Source: Clostridia bacterium (GTDB lineage: Bacteria; Bacillota; Clostridia; Christensenellales; Aristaeellaceae). Taken from it: a stretch of 33,521 bases of DNA. The notes under the pieces are model-generated. The model saw only the letters and a program-made list of their open reading frames with translations. It ran no database searches and was not told the DNA's origin. Shown in pieces: positions 16,573 through 25,100 of the stretch; the stretch's first letter is position 1, and each line of letters begins with the position of its first letter. The stretch covers positions 1 through 33,521 of the forward strand of contig JAFZPV010000007.1 of NCBI GenBank assembly GCA_017552535.1. The letters are read 5' to 3'. A program made the translations under genes and the position numbers.

Positions 16573-17475
16573 ATGTCCGGAGGAAGCATGAAAAACGATT
16601 CAGCATTTCCGGCATATCTCACCGGCGGACGGGCGCGGGCGATGGGTGCATTTCTGATCGCGGAAGGCATCCTGGGTTCGCTCATGATACCGCTGGGGCT
16701 GCTTCTGGGCTGGGGAGCGGCGGAAGGAGGCAGGCTCCTTAAGCTTCTGGGCTGGCCGGACCTGGGCTTTGGAAACGCGCCGGCGTTTATATGCGCCTTC
16801 CTTTCGGTGTGGTGCGGCGCCGCGGCCCTGATCACGGCGATTGGCGCGGCGGGGCTGATGCGCGGGCGCAAGGCGGCATTTCAGTTCCTGCAGGCGGGCT
16901 GCGGGCAAAAATGCGCGATTTGTCTGGCCGCCGCTTTGGCGGCTTTGGCGCTGCAGGCGATGCGCTTAATTGGAAACAGCCAGGTCATGAGCCGCAAAAA
17001 CATCGCGGTGTCCGCAGCCGTTCTGGCGCTGAGCGCTGCCGGATTTGCGCTTGGGTTTCTGTATTTGTGCGGCGCGCTCAGGGCGGTCCGCCGGGCACGC
17101 CCGTACGCGGATGGCTCCGCGCCGTCCCGAAAGTCTGCCGCCCGGCACACGGCGGGCATCGCGGTATGGCTGGGCTGCGCGCTGGCGCTGGGCGCGGCGG
17201 CAACGGTCGGCCTGAAGTACAGCCTGTCCAGGGTGTACTCCTATCGGGCGCTGGGCCAGTTTTTGCAGTCGTACTGGCAGATCGCCGCGTTTGGGCTGTT
17301 CGCGGCGGCGGGGCGTTTTTTCGTGGCCGCCGGCTTGTTCCGGGAAATGAAAGAAGCTGTGGATAAACCGGCTTCGCTGCGCCCGGAGGATACGCATAAA
17401 AGCCTGACGGTCCTGGGAATCTTTGGCGCACTGTCGCTTTATGGCTTTCGTTTATGGGCGCGAGCGAGCTGGTGA
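16573..17475 (+). CDS. Hypothetical membrane protein (possibly 5' part of a frameshifted gene)
   Basis: A 300-residue Ala/Leu-rich protein with about six or seven hydrophobic helices (for example near 24-48, 70-93, 113-131, 143-168, 194-214, 236-253). I do not recognise the family. Two starts compete: 16573 (GGAAGG upstream) and 16588, which has GGAGG four bases before it. It ends in the middle of a hydrophobic stretch, LGIFGALSLYGFRL, and another membrane frame opens at the same place in a different phase. Either this is a complete protein or the two are halves of one. Confidence 0.6.
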   Translation: MSGGSMKNDSAFPAYLTGGRARAMGAFLIAEGILGSLMIPLGLLLGWGAAEGGRLLKLLGWPDLGFGNAPAFICAFLSVWCGAAALITAIGAAGLMRGRKAAFQFLQAGCGQKCAICLAAALAALALQAMRLIGNSQVMSRKNIAVSAAVLALSAAGFALGFLYLCGALRAVRRARPYADGSAPSRKSAARHTAGIAVWLGCALALGAAATVGLKYSLSRVYSYRALGQFLQSYWQIAAFGLFAAAGRFFVAAGLFREMKEAVDKPASLRPEDTHKSLTVLGIFGALSLYGFRLWARASW

Positions 17476-18014
17476 ACAGCTGGGAGTGGACATCCCGCGC
17501 GGACATCCTTCTGGCTGTACTGAAGATCGCCGCTCTCGGCCTCATGGCTGCGGGACTGCTGTGCCGCGGCAAAAACGCGTCCGCGGCGTTTCTGGCCCTG
17601 GGCTGTGCGCTGTATCTGGGACTGTCGGTACGGGATATTTCGGACGCGGTATTTCAGACGGCTCACAACCGGGGAGCGTACCTGCGCTACCTGTATGCGG
17701 TACTTACGGCAAACGGCCTGAAGGCCCTTTTGCTGGCCCTGTGCGGGGCGATGTGCCTGGCAAGACTGTTTTCAGCGCGCCAAAGCGCCTTAAGCGCCCT
17801 GCGGCTGCCGGCGGCAATCCTGGCCGGAATGTATATGGTGGCGCTTGCGCTGAGCTGTATCCTGAAACAGCAGGTATACAGCCGGCGGTTCGACTGGTAC
17901 TTTGATGTGGTGCTTACGCTGCTTTCCTTCGTTCCCGCCGCCGTGGGGGCTTTTTCGCTGGTCTTCAGCGCGCCGCGCAAAGGACCGGTGCTTCAGGCGG
18001 ATGCCAAGCGGTGA
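17454..18014 (+). CDS. Hypothetical membrane protein (possibly 3' part of the same gene)
   Basis: A 186-residue protein with about four or five hydrophobic helices and no recognisable family. The ATG at 17454 lies inside the preceding frame (22-base overlap), shifted by -1 relative to it, and has no clear Shine-Dalgarno sequence, unlike almost every other gene here. Residue style (Ala/Leu/Gly-rich helices, Arg-rich loops) continues that of the upstream protein. A single 480-residue membrane protein broken by a one-base indel is the simplest alternative. Confidence 0.55.
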   Translation: MGASELVNSWEWTSRADILLAVLKIAALGLMAAGLLCRGKNASAAFLALGCALYLGLSVRDISDAVFQTAHNRGAYLRYLYAVLTANGLKALLLALCGAMCLARLFSARQSALSALRLPAAILAGMYMVALALSCILKQQVYSRRFDWYFDVVLTLLSFVPAAVGAFSLVFSAPRKGPVLQADAKR

Positions 18015-18022
18015 ATTCATAC

Positions 18023-18051
18023 TTGCAATTTCAGCCGGATTTCGGTATAAT
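18023..18051 (+). promoter_or_regulatory. Promoter of darA-holB-ricT
   Basis: TTGCAA (18023-18028), 17-base spacer, consensus TATAAT (18046-18051). It starts nine bases after the previous stop codon. The predicted leader before darA is about 58 bases. Confidence 0.8.
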
Positions 18052-18115
18052 GGATGCATAAAGGGCACTCAAACGGTACAAAACCGATAAACCATATACA
18101 AAAGGAGCAGAAATA

Positions 18116-18445
18116 ATGAAACTGTTGATAGCGATCGTGCAGGACGAAGACGCTTCCCGGCTGATCGGCGAGCTGATGAGCGAGGGCTACGGCGTGACCA
18201 AACTGGCCACGACGGGCGGATTTTTGCGGGCGGGCAACACCACGCTTCTGATCGGCGTGGACGACGCGAAGCTCGACGGCGCCATGGGCGTGATCGAAAA
18301 GGTATGCCGCAGCCGCAAGCAGATCGCCACCACGCCCACCCAGATGACCACGGGCATGAACAGCTTTGCCCCTTATCCCGTTGAAGTGGTGGTGGGTGGG
18401 GCCACGGTATTCCAGCTGAGCGTGGACCAGTTCAAAAAGTTCTGA
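18116..18445 (+). CDS. darA: Cyclic-di-AMP receptor DarA/PstA (PII-like)
   Basis: A 109-residue PII-like signalling protein of the DarA/PstA (YaaQ) family, a trimeric cytosolic receptor for cyclic di-AMP. Characteristic parts are MKLLIAIVQDEDA, LATTGGFLRAGNTTLLIG (ligand loop with the TGGF motif), and the C-terminal VGGATVFQLSVDQF. AAAGGAG lies eight bases before the start. Its stop overlaps the holB start by one base (TGATG). In B. subtilis the same gene sits just upstream of holB and ricT, with yaaR between; that gene is missing here. Confidence 0.95.
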   Translation: MKLLIAIVQDEDASRLIGELMSEGYGVTKLATTGGFLRAGNTTLLIGVDDAKLDGAMGVIEKVCRSRKQIATTPTQMTTGMNSFAPYPVEVVVGGATVFQLSVDQFKKF

Positions 18446-19377
18446 TGCAGCCTTTTCCCATCAAGGCGCGTGAAGCCCTGATCACACAGATCATGCGTCC
18501 GGTGAGAACCGGACGCATTGTGCATGCCATGATCTTCGCGGGGCCCGCGGGCACGGGCCGGAAGACGGCTGCGAAATACGTTGCCCAGACCCTGTGCTGC
18601 GACGCCAAGGCCGGCAGGCCCTGCGGCGTATGCGCCAGCTGCAGGCGCTTTCGGGATTCCAACGCGCCGGAGCTGATCACCCTCGCGCCGGACCCCAAAG
18701 AGATCAAGATCGAAGCGGTGCGCGCCCTGCTGGAAGGGATATCCCTCCGGCCCGAGGGCAAAATGAAATGCGTGATCATCGAAGAAGCCGACCGCATGAA
18801 TCCGTCTGCCCAGAACGCGCTGCTCAAGACCCTGGAGGAGCCGCCGGAATACGCGGTTTTCTTTCTGATCACCCAGCATCCATCCGTGCTTCTGCCCACG
18901 ATACGCTCCCGCTGCACGCTGGTGCGCTTCGCGCCGCTTGAGGACGAAGAAGTAGAGGAGATCCTGATAAATCACGGCGTTTCCGAAGAAAGGGCCCATT
19001 CTATCGCGCCCATGGCCAGGGGCTGCGCGGGCAAGGCCATCGCCATCAGCGGGGACGCGGAGTATCCGCAGAAAACAGAAACGCTCTTAAACGCGATGAA
19101 AGACCTGAAGACCGAGCGGGACGTGGCGTCGGTCGGACCGGCGATAGCCGGCATGCGCGACGACGAAAAACTGCTTTCGGAGCTGCTGGAAGAATGCGCG
19201 CAGGAGCTCATGCATGAGGACGTGCGCACCCCGCTGGCCCGCACCCTGCAGGAAAACGGCATCGACGGCGCCGCGCTGATGCAGGCCGTGATCGGCTTTG
19301 TGAGGATGCGCGCTTCGAACGTTTCGTTCCAGTACGCGGCGGAAATGCTTTTATACAATATGCTCAAACCCGTTTGA
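18445..19377 (+). CDS. holB: DNA polymerase III subunit delta'
   Basis: A 310-residue clamp-loader subunit delta', part of the complex that opens the sliding clamp. It has the AAA+ layout with a degenerate Walker A (GPAGTGRKT, one residue off the consensus), a four-cysteine zinc module (CC, then CGVCASC at about 60-66), EEADRMNPSAQNALLKTLEEPP, and the arginine-finger TIRSRC motif. Degenerate nucleotide binding is also known in E. coli delta'. The start is the ATG sharing a base with the darA stop. Confidence 0.92.
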   Translation: MQPFPIKAREALITQIMRPVRTGRIVHAMIFAGPAGTGRKTAAKYVAQTLCCDAKAGRPCGVCASCRRFRDSNAPELITLAPDPKEIKIEAVRALLEGISLRPEGKMKCVIIEEADRMNPSAQNALLKTLEEPPEYAVFFLITQHPSVLLPTIRSRCTLVRFAPLEDEEVEEILINHGVSEERAHSIAPMARGCAGKAIAISGDAEYPQKTETLLNAMKDLKTERDVASVGPAIAGMRDDEKLLSELLEECAQELMHEDVRTPLARTLQENGIDGAALMQAVIGFVRMRASNVSFQYAAEMLLYNMLKPV

Positions 19378-19390
19378 CCAGGAGGAACAC

Positions 19391-20398
19391 ATGGCAACAG
19401 TTGTATGCGTACGTTTTAAAAACACCGGAAAAGTATATTATTTTTCTCCCGCCGACGTCTGGCCCGAGCCCGGCGAACAGGTGATCGTGCAGACGGTGCG
19501 CGGCCTGGAGATCGGCGAGGCCGTTACCGGCGCGCGCCAGATCAGCGACGACAGCGTGGTGGGTGAGCTCAAACCCGTGATCCGCCGCGCCACGCAGGAA
19601 GACATCCAGACGGACGAAAACAACCGCAAGCGCGAGAAGGAAGCCTTTCCCATCTGCGAAGAGCGCATCCGCGCCCACAAGCTGGACATGAAGCTGGTGA
19701 ACGTGGAATACACCTTCGACGGCTCCAAGATCGTGTTCTACTTTACGGCGGACGGCCGCGTGGATTTCCGCGAATTGGTCAAGGACCTGGCGGGCGTGTT
19801 CCATACCCGCATCGAACTCAGGCAGATCGGCGTCCGGGACGAAGCGCGCTTTCTGGGCGGGCTGGGCGTGTGCGGGCGGAAGATCTGCTGCGGCGCCTTC
19901 CTGAATGACTTTACCCCCGTATCCATCAAGATGGCCAAGGAGCAGAACCTGTCCCTCAATCCCACCAAGATCTCTGGCCAGTGCGGCCGGCTCATGTGCT
20001 GCTTAAAATACGAGCAGGATTTCTATGAGGAGACCCTCAAAAAGCTGCCCCGCGTGGGCAAGGACATCATGACCCCCGACGGCGTTGGCACGGTGACGGA
20101 GATCAACGTGCTGAGGGAAAAGGTGCGGGTGCGCGTGCAGAGCGGAGACGATTTTGAGATCAGGGAATACGGCGTCGACGATGTGCGCCGCCTCTCTCCG
20201 GGCGAAAAGCCCGCTTTCCGCCGCGAGGAGCCTTCCAGGGAGAAGGAACCCGCTCCCGCTGCCGAGAAGCCCGCGGAGGACAAGCCCCGCTATCCGCGTC
20301 CCAAAAAGAACAAAACCATGAACACCGACGAGTACATGGCCAAAAACGCCGGCACCGCCTCCGAAGCGGAAAATGCAGAAGCGCCAAGCGCCGAGTGA
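19391..20398 (+). CDS. ricT: PSP1-domain protein RicT (YaaT)
   Basis: A 335-residue PSP1/RicT protein. In B. subtilis RicT joins RicA and RicF in a complex carrying [4Fe-4S] clusters that promotes RNase Y maturation of mRNAs and helps sporulation, competence and biofilm formation. The core shows VCVRFKNTGKVYYF, IELRQIGVRDEARFLGGLG, and the cysteine motifs CGRKICC and QCGRLMCCLKYE that bind the cluster. A Pro/Glu/Lys-rich, probably disordered tail follows from about residue 275. GGAGG precedes the start, and it is 13 bases after holB. Confidence 0.94.
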   Translation: MATVVCVRFKNTGKVYYFSPADVWPEPGEQVIVQTVRGLEIGEAVTGARQISDDSVVGELKPVIRRATQEDIQTDENNRKREKEAFPICEERIRAHKLDMKLVNVEYTFDGSKIVFYFTADGRVDFRELVKDLAGVFHTRIELRQIGVRDEARFLGGLGVCGRKICCGAFLNDFTPVSIKMAKEQNLSLNPTKISGQCGRLMCCLKYEQDFYEETLKKLPRVGKDIMTPDGVGTVTEINVLREKVRVRVQSGDDFEIREYGVDDVRRLSPGEKPAFRREEPSREKEPAPAAEKPAEDKPRYPRPKKNKTMNTDEYMAKNAGTASEAENAEAPSAE

Positions 20399-20429
20399 AG
20401 CTGACGTAACAAAATTAACATATAAGACC

Positions 20430-20458
20430 TTGACATCCAATGCCGCTTTCGATAAAAT
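20430..20458 (+). promoter_or_regulatory. tRNA-Trp promoter
   Basis: Consensus TTGACA at 20430-20435, 17-base spacer, TAAAAT at 20453-20458, about 23 bases before the tRNA 5' end. Confidence 0.8.
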
Positions 20459-20481
20459 ATCATCCGTTGCGAAAGCGACAA

Positions 20482-20552
20482 AGGGGCATGGTGTAATGGT
20501 AACACGTGGGTCTCCAAAACCTTTGTTGAGGGTTCGAATCCTTCTGCCCCTG
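20482..20552 (+). tRNA. tRNA-Trp (CCA)
   Basis: A full cloverleaf folds: a 7-bp acceptor (20482-20488 with 20545-20551), a GTGT/ACAC D-stem with a GGTA loop, and a 7-base anticodon loop CTCCAAA at 20512-20518 giving anticodon CCA. The 5-bp T-stem carries loop TTCGAAT. The first pair of the anticodon stem is a T-T mismatch. Discriminator base G73 is the bacterial tRNA-Trp identity base. The CCA tail is not encoded. Confidence 0.94.
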
Positions 20553-20556
20553 TTGT

Positions 20557-20590
20557 AAGAGCGGTTCAGTCAGAACCGCTCTTTTGCTTT
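20557..20590 (+). terminator. Intrinsic terminator after tRNA-Trp
   Basis: A perfect 11-bp stem (20557-20567 with 20573-20583) with a 5-base loop runs into TTGCTTT. The 136 bases from here to the GH2 gene end show nothing else convincing. Confidence 0.85.
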
Positions 20591-20726
20591 GACAGGGCCG
20601 GTATGCATATCGACCCGGCAGAACTGATTTCCAAAGCCTTATGTGGCTTCCTTTCCCTGCTGACAAAATGAGAGGGAGAAAGGGAGATTTCTGCAAGATA
20701 TAACTGACAAAACTCAGGAACGCGTT

Positions 20727-22424
20727 TTATGTCAGGTAAGGGTGCGATATGATCCGGGTTTGGTGGTATTTCTCTTGCGCGAATCTGCTTTTCACGGTGA
20801 AGTAGGCAAGCTTGGGCCTTCTGTATTCGTCTACCACGCCTTTGTTGTTCATCGTGCGGGGCCTTCGCATAGCCCATTCCTCAGAGACCTTTACGTCGGC
20901 GAACTGCCAGATGTATACGCCGCTGACCCTTTCGTTGCCAAGAACAGCCTGCAGCTGCTCGTCCAGTATGTCGGCCTGGCGTTCTTCGCTCCACTTGGCG
21001 CGGCGGAAGGCGTCGTGATATCCGGCGATCGCGCCTGCGCCGATCTCGGTGATCAGCACCGGCTTGCCCTTGGCGCCGTTTTCTTCCATCCATGAAAGCA
21101 GACGGGCCAGAAAGTCCGCGACCGGCTCGTTTATGTACCAGGCCGGATAGATATTGAAGGACACCACATCCACCAGGTCCAGGCAGACATCGTTGAAGAT
21201 GCGGCAGGAAGCAAAGCTTACGGGGCGGGTGGGATCGAGGGCACGCAGCTGATCAAGGTTCTTCTTGTACAGTGCATGGCCAAACTCGGTTTCGCTTTCG
21301 CATTCATTCAGCACGCCCCATATGTAAATGCAGGGATGATTTACGTGCTGACGGATCATTTCTTCGTTGCAGTCAGAGATCTGCTTGGCGAACAGTTCCT
21401 TTCTGAGGATCTCGCCGGGCAGCGCGCGGGCGTGGTGCTCCTCCCACACCAGTATGCCGAGTTCGTCGCAGAGATCCAGAAATTTGGGATCATTCGGGTA
21501 GTGGCAGGTCCTCACGGCGTTTGCGCCCATATCGAGCATCAGCTGCAGGTCGCACACCATGGCGCCGGCATCCATGCTCATGCCCAGTTGGCCGTGATCT
21601 TCGTGCCGGTTGAAGCCCAGGATCTTTACGCGTTTATGATTCAGCAGGATGCTTTCCCCGTTTATCTCCACTGTCCTGAAGCCCACTCTGTCCGCAAGGT
21701 CATCGATGATCTCCCCATCCTTGCGCAGCGTGCCGGTCAGCGGATACAGCTGTCCGCTGTGTACATCCCAGGCAAGCACTTTCAGTTTTTCAAGAGTGAT
21801 ATCGATCTGCTTTGTATCGCCTTTTTTCATGCTCCCAAGCTCTGCAGTTTTGCCCGCACCGGCAAGTTCCACGCAGTAGCGTAGAGAACCGGTGTCATTC
21901 AGGGCGCGGATATCGGCTCTGATATGGGCATCAAATGTACCGTCTTCGTTTTCGGCTGCATAGAAGGTCTGGGAAGAGATCATGGCCCCCTTCAGATAGT
22001 GCAGTTCCGCGGAGCGGTTGATCCCGCCGTATGTGAAATAGTCGTTGGGGATGTGCAGCGTTGAATTCTCGCTGAAGGAATTGTCCACCTCTATGCGCAG
22101 TTCATGCCGGCTGGCTGACACCTGGTCGATGATAACGTCAAAGCCGGTGAAGGCGTTGTAGTGGCTGCCAACGGGTTTGCCGTCCCAGAAGACCGCGGCA
22201 GTGTGGCTGACGCCGCCGAACCTGAGCATAATGCACGAATCGCGGTCGATCATGACGCTGCGTGCATATACCGCCTTTCCCTCGTAAGATGCAAGCTCCG
22301 GAACAGTCTCCCATACGCCGGGCACGATCATGGGAAAGGTCCTTCCGTCGGGGAGCGCGATAGTCCACAAGCCGTCGAGGCTCTCCGTACGGCGGGCGTA
22401 ATGCTCCTGGAATAATCTGATCAT
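20727..22424 (-). CDS. uidA: Glycoside hydrolase family 2, beta-glucuronidase-like
   Basis: A 565-residue GH2 enzyme without a signal peptide, so probably cytosolic. Domain order is a sugar-binding jelly roll (about 10-160), an Ig-like domain, and a TIM barrel from about 265. GFNRHEDHG and AVRTCHYP are GH2 signatures. The acid/base is Glu374 (LNE), the nucleophile Glu460 (ITEIG). WQFADVK is followed by Arg523 and Asn526-x-Lys528, matching the N-x-K motif by which beta-glucuronidases hold the uronate carboxylate. It lies next to uronate genes. The Shine-Dalgarno is weak (GCAGGT). Beta-galacturonidase or beta-galactosidase activity remains possible. Base use looks less GC-biased than in neighbouring housekeeping genes. 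Confidence 0.8.
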   Translation of the reverse strand: MIRLFQEHYARRTESLDGLWTIALPDGRTFPMIVPGVWETVPELASYEGKAVYARSVMIDRDSCIMLRFGGVSHTAAVFWDGKPVGSHYNAFTGFDVIIDQVSASRHELRIEVDNSFSENSTLHIPNDYFTYGGINRSAELHYLKGAMISSQTFYAAENEDGTFDAHIRADIRALNDTGSLRYCVELAGAGKTAELGSMKKGDTKQIDITLEKLKVLAWDVHSGQLYPLTGTLRKDGEIIDDLADRVGFRTVEINGESILLNHKRVKILGFNRHEDHGQLGMSMDAGAMVCDLQLMLDMGANAVRTCHYPNDPKFLDLCDELGILVWEEHHARALPGEILRKELFAKQISDCNEEMIRQHVNHPCIYIWGVLNECESETEFGHALYKKNLDQLRALDPTRPVSFASCRIFNDVCLDLVDVVSFNIYPAWYINEPVADFLARLLSWMEENGAKGKPVLITEIGAGAIAGYHDAFRRAKWSEERQADILDEQLQAVLGNERVSGVYIWQFADVKVSEEWAMRRPRTMNNKGVVDEYRRPKLAYFTVKSRFAQEKYHQTRIISHPYLT

Positions 22425-22520
22425 GGCGTTTTACCTGCTTTCATAGCAATCGTTGTCGGGCTTAAATCGGTGGGAAACTCAAATGAATGAACCGTTTTTC
22501 CCACGGACAAGGCGAATGGG

Positions 22521-23789
22521 TCAGAATGTATCCGCAAACCTGCGGTTCTCCAGCCAGGCTATCATGTTGAGCACCAGGTAGTTCCAGTTTTCAAAGCCGT
22601 GGGTCACGATGGGATCGCAAGTATCCGGATCGTAATACTCGTGCAGGCTGCCGTTCTGCTCCAGGTCGCGCCCGAACAGCAAAACGGTCTTTTTCGCCGT
22701 TTCCGCCGCGTCCTGATTGAAACCGTATTTGAGCAAGCCTGAAAAGACCATGTAATTGCTTATGCCCCACACGGGCCCGCGCCAGTTCGACGGATTGTTC
22801 GATGCGCGCAGATCGTACATCTTCTCCAGGCGCGACAGCGTGCGCACGCCGCCGCGGCAGGAAAATGTGCTTGGGTCGCGGAGCCTGGATACCATCCTCT
22901 CAGCCTGCGCAGATGTGCAGATGCCGGCCCACAGGGGCATAAAACTCGTCCAGCAGTCGATGCGCATGATCATGCAGGGATAGTCCCGCGGCGCCCCGCT
23001 GTGCAGCCAGGCGCCTTCGACCACCGGCAGAAGCCCAAAGTCCACGCTGTAGAACGTGCCGTCGCGCTCGTCCCAGCAGTACGCCTGCACCGCGTTTCTC
23101 AGATCGGTTGCCCGGTTCCGCCAGCTGTTGGCTTTCTTCATGTCGCCCAGCATCTCAAATATATAGCCCATGGCCAGCAGTTCCCTGTACATCAGGCTGT
23201 TTAGGTATATGGAGCCGCAGCTGTTTGGCGGACGGAAGAACACCGCGGGATCATTGTCCACGCCCACCGCGAAGTCGTCCTTCCAGCGCAAAAGCCCGGT
23301 CTGAGGCTCGCGGAATTCGTTCATGTAACGCCGGATGAACGTCTCCAGTTTCGGTATGGAGGACCTGATCCACTCAGCATCCGGGTCCCGCTGCAGTATG
23401 GAGGCGACCTGCTGCGCCAGCACAGGCTTGTGCATGTTGGTCTGGCGCATGTCTTTAAGGCCGGGTATGTTCAGGTCTTTTTCCGGCGTCACGCATATCG
23501 GGATGTATCCGTCATCCGCGCACAGGTCCATGAAATTCAGCACGCTCCCGCGTTCCCAGTCCATGTACCGGCCTTTTTGGCCGCTGTCCGCTTCGAGTTG
23601 GGCAAAGGTGATACCTGTGAGCCATGAATCCCAGTCCCAGAGGTTGTCGGAATAGTACGGGCTGTCCTCGGACGTGGGCGTGATATAGGGATAGCGCAGC
23701 CTCCCGGCGGGACTGTGCGTCATGCTGCTGCAGGATGCGTGAATGTGCTGCCTGAGAAGGTCCTGGTAGCGTGCGAGTCTGTCTTCCAT
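22521..23789 (-). CDS. GH63/MGH1-like (alpha/alpha)6 glycoside hydrolase
   Basis: A 422-residue protein resembling the clan of GH63/GH37/MGH1-like hydrolases built as an (alpha/alpha)6 barrel. Visible signatures are [10 protein letters not shown] (47-56), [17 protein letters not shown] (165-181; its Asp residues are candidates for the general acid), [11 protein letters not shown] (337-347), and [10 protein letters not shown] (379-388) with Glu384 as likely base. The linkage cut is unknown; relatives act on alpha-glucosides, mannosylglycerate or glucosylglycerate. No signal peptide. The start at 23789 has GGAGGG just upstream; longer in-frame versions run through the promoter. It precedes the GH2 gene by 96 bases on one strand. 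Confidence 0.7.
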   Translation of the reverse strand: MEDRLARYQDLLRQHIHASCSSMTHSPAGRLRYPYITPTSEDSPYYSDNLWDWDSWLTGITFAQLEADSGQKGRYMDWERGSVLNFMDLCADDGYIPICVTPEKDLNIPGLKDMRQTNMHKPVLAQQVASILQRDPDAEWIRSSIPKLETFIRRYMNEFREPQTGLLRWKDDFAVGVDNDPAVFFRPPNSCGSIYLNSLMYRELLAMGYIFEMLGDMKKANSWRNRATDLRNAVQAYCWDERDGTFYSVDFGLLPVVEGAWLHSGAPRDYPCMIMRIDCWTSFMPLWAGICTSAQAERMVSRLRDPSTFSCRGGVRTLSRLEKMYDLRASNNPSNWRGPVWGISNYMVFSGLLKYGFNQDAAETAKKTVLLFGRDLEQNGSLHEYYDPDTCDPIVTHGFENWNYLVLNMIAWLENRRFADTF

Positions 23790-23810
23790 GCTGCCCTCCG
23801 AATACATAGA

Positions 23811-23823
23811 TGTCATCTTGACA
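23811..23823. promoter_or_regulatory. Candidate operator TGTCA-N3-TGACA
   Basis: A perfect 5-bp inverted repeat sits at about +1 to +13 of the minus-strand glycosidase promoter, a good place for a repressor. No regulator gene is adjacent, so the binding protein is unknown. Confidence 0.35.
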
Positions 23824-23829
23824 GGCTTA

Positions 23830-23858
23830 AGTATACCGCCAAACGCGAAAACATTCAA
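23830..23858 (-). promoter_or_regulatory. Promoter of the glycosidase pair
   Basis: On the minus strand TTGAAT (23853-23858), 17-base spacer, TATACT (23830-23835), giving a leader of roughly 34 bases before the GH63-like gene. Confidence 0.6.
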
Positions 23859-23979
23859 GAGCCGGCGCTGCAAAGCGGCGCGTTTATGTGACCGTATCTG
23901 TCTGCACTGTGCCGGCTGCAAAGCCCGGCACAGGGTGTGTTATGTTCCGGCCTTTGTCGGTTACGTTTGCGTCCTCCGC

Positions 23980-24008
23980 TTGCAATCCGGGGGCGGGCGT
24001 GGTACAAT
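23980..24008 (+). promoter_or_regulatory. Promoter of kdgK-kduI
   Basis: TTGCAA (23980-23985), 17-base spacer, TACAAT (24003-24008), about 30 bases before the kinase start. It is divergent from the glycosidase promoter 120 bases away. Confidence 0.7.
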
Positions 24009-24045
24009 ACGGGCAGGATACGAATTGAGAAAGGACAGAAGCAAG

Positions 24046-25083
24046 ATGGGAAATCGTTTTGTGAGCTTCGGCGAGATCATGCTCAGGCTCAAAAACCTGG
24101 GTTCCGAGAGGCTGTTTCAGAGCCCCATGCTGGAGGCCACCTTCGGCGGCGGCGAGGCGAACGTAGCCGTAAGCCTGGCCAATTACGGCCTGGACGCCTC
24201 CTTTGTTACGGTGCTTCCCGACAACGACGTCACGGCGGCCTGCCTGCGGGAGCTGCGCTCCTTCGGGGTGGACACGAAAAACGTGGTGTTCCGGCCCGGG
24301 CGCATGGGCGTATATTATCTGGAGTCCGGCGCGGTGCAGCGCCCCAGCAAGGTGATATACGACCGGGCGTACTCCGCCATCTCCCTGGCGGGGAAAGGGG
24401 ACATCGACTGGGATAAGTGCTTTGAAGGCGCCAAGTGGTTTCACATCACCGGCATCACGCCCGCCATCAGCGACGGCGCGCGCGCCCTGGCGGAGGAATC
24501 CGTCGGGGCGGCCAAGCGCCTGGGCCTCACGGTGAGCTGCGACCTCAACTACCGCAAGAACCTGTGGAAATACGGCAAGACCTCCGGCGAAGTGATGCCC
24601 GGCATCGTGAAATACACCGACGTGGTGATCGCCAACGAAGAGGATGTACAGAAGGCGCTGGGCATTTCCGCCGAATCTGCCCAGGGCGCGGAGGAAGGCA
24701 AGCTGGACACCGCGCTGTACGAAAACCTCTGCAGGCAGGTGATGAGCGCCTACCCCAACGTGAAAAAGGTGGCCATCACCCTGCGCGAAAGCAAAAGCGC
24801 CAACCACAACGACTGGAGCGCCTGCCTGTTTAACGGCAGCGAGTTCATTCTGTCCCGCAAGTACGCGATCACCCACATCGTGGACCGCGTGGGCGGCGGA
24901 GACAGCTTTTCCGGCGGCCTGATCTACGGCCTCAATACCTACGACAGCGACAAAGACGCGCTGGAGTTCGCCGTGGCGGCCAGCTGCCTCAAGCACACCA
25001 TTCCCGGGGACTACAACCGCGTTACCGCCAAAGAGGTGGAAGCCCTCATGCGCGGCAGCGGCTCCGGCCGGGTACAGAGATAA
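24046..25083 (+). CDS. kdgK: PfkB-family sugar kinase, probable 2-keto-3-deoxygluconate kinase
   Basis: A 345-residue ribokinase/PfkB-family kinase. It begins [11 protein letters not shown] and carries [15 protein letters not shown] (substrate and dimer region) and the anion-hole motif [12 protein letters not shown] near residues 282-293 with the catalytic Asp. Adjacency to kduI points to 2-keto-3-deoxygluconate, giving KDPG for aldolase cleavage; the family alone does not prove this. AAGGA lies ten bases before the start, and the promoter at 23980 excludes the 86-codon in-frame extension. KduI follows after 17 bases. No KDPG aldolase is in the window. Confidence 0.8.
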   Translation: MGNRFVSFGEIMLRLKNLGSERLFQSPMLEATFGGGEANVAVSLANYGLDASFVTVLPDNDVTAACLRELRSFGVDTKNVVFRPGRMGVYYLESGAVQRPSKVIYDRAYSAISLAGKGDIDWDKCFEGAKWFHITGITPAISDGARALAEESVGAAKRLGLTVSCDLNYRKNLWKYGKTSGEVMPGIVKYTDVVIANEEDVQKALGISAESAQGAEEGKLDTALYENLCRQVMSAYPNVKKVAITLRESKSANHNDWSACLFNGSEFILSRKYAITHIVDRVGGGDSFSGGLIYGLNTYDSDKDALEFAVAASCLKHTIPGDYNRVTAKEVEALMRGSGSGRVQR

Positions 25084-25100
25084 TCGCAGGAGGAACGCAT

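Noticed and set aside
22470-22504. 8-bp inverted repeat GTGGGAAA/TTTCCCAC between the two glycosidase genes as a terminator
   Set aside because: The 19-base loop and lack of a T-tract make it weak; not enough to call termination inside a likely two-gene operon.
23788-24045. 86-codon extension of the kdgK reading frame
   Set aside because: It contains the TTGCAA-N17-TACAAT promoter and non-family sequence; the kinase fold starts at 24046.
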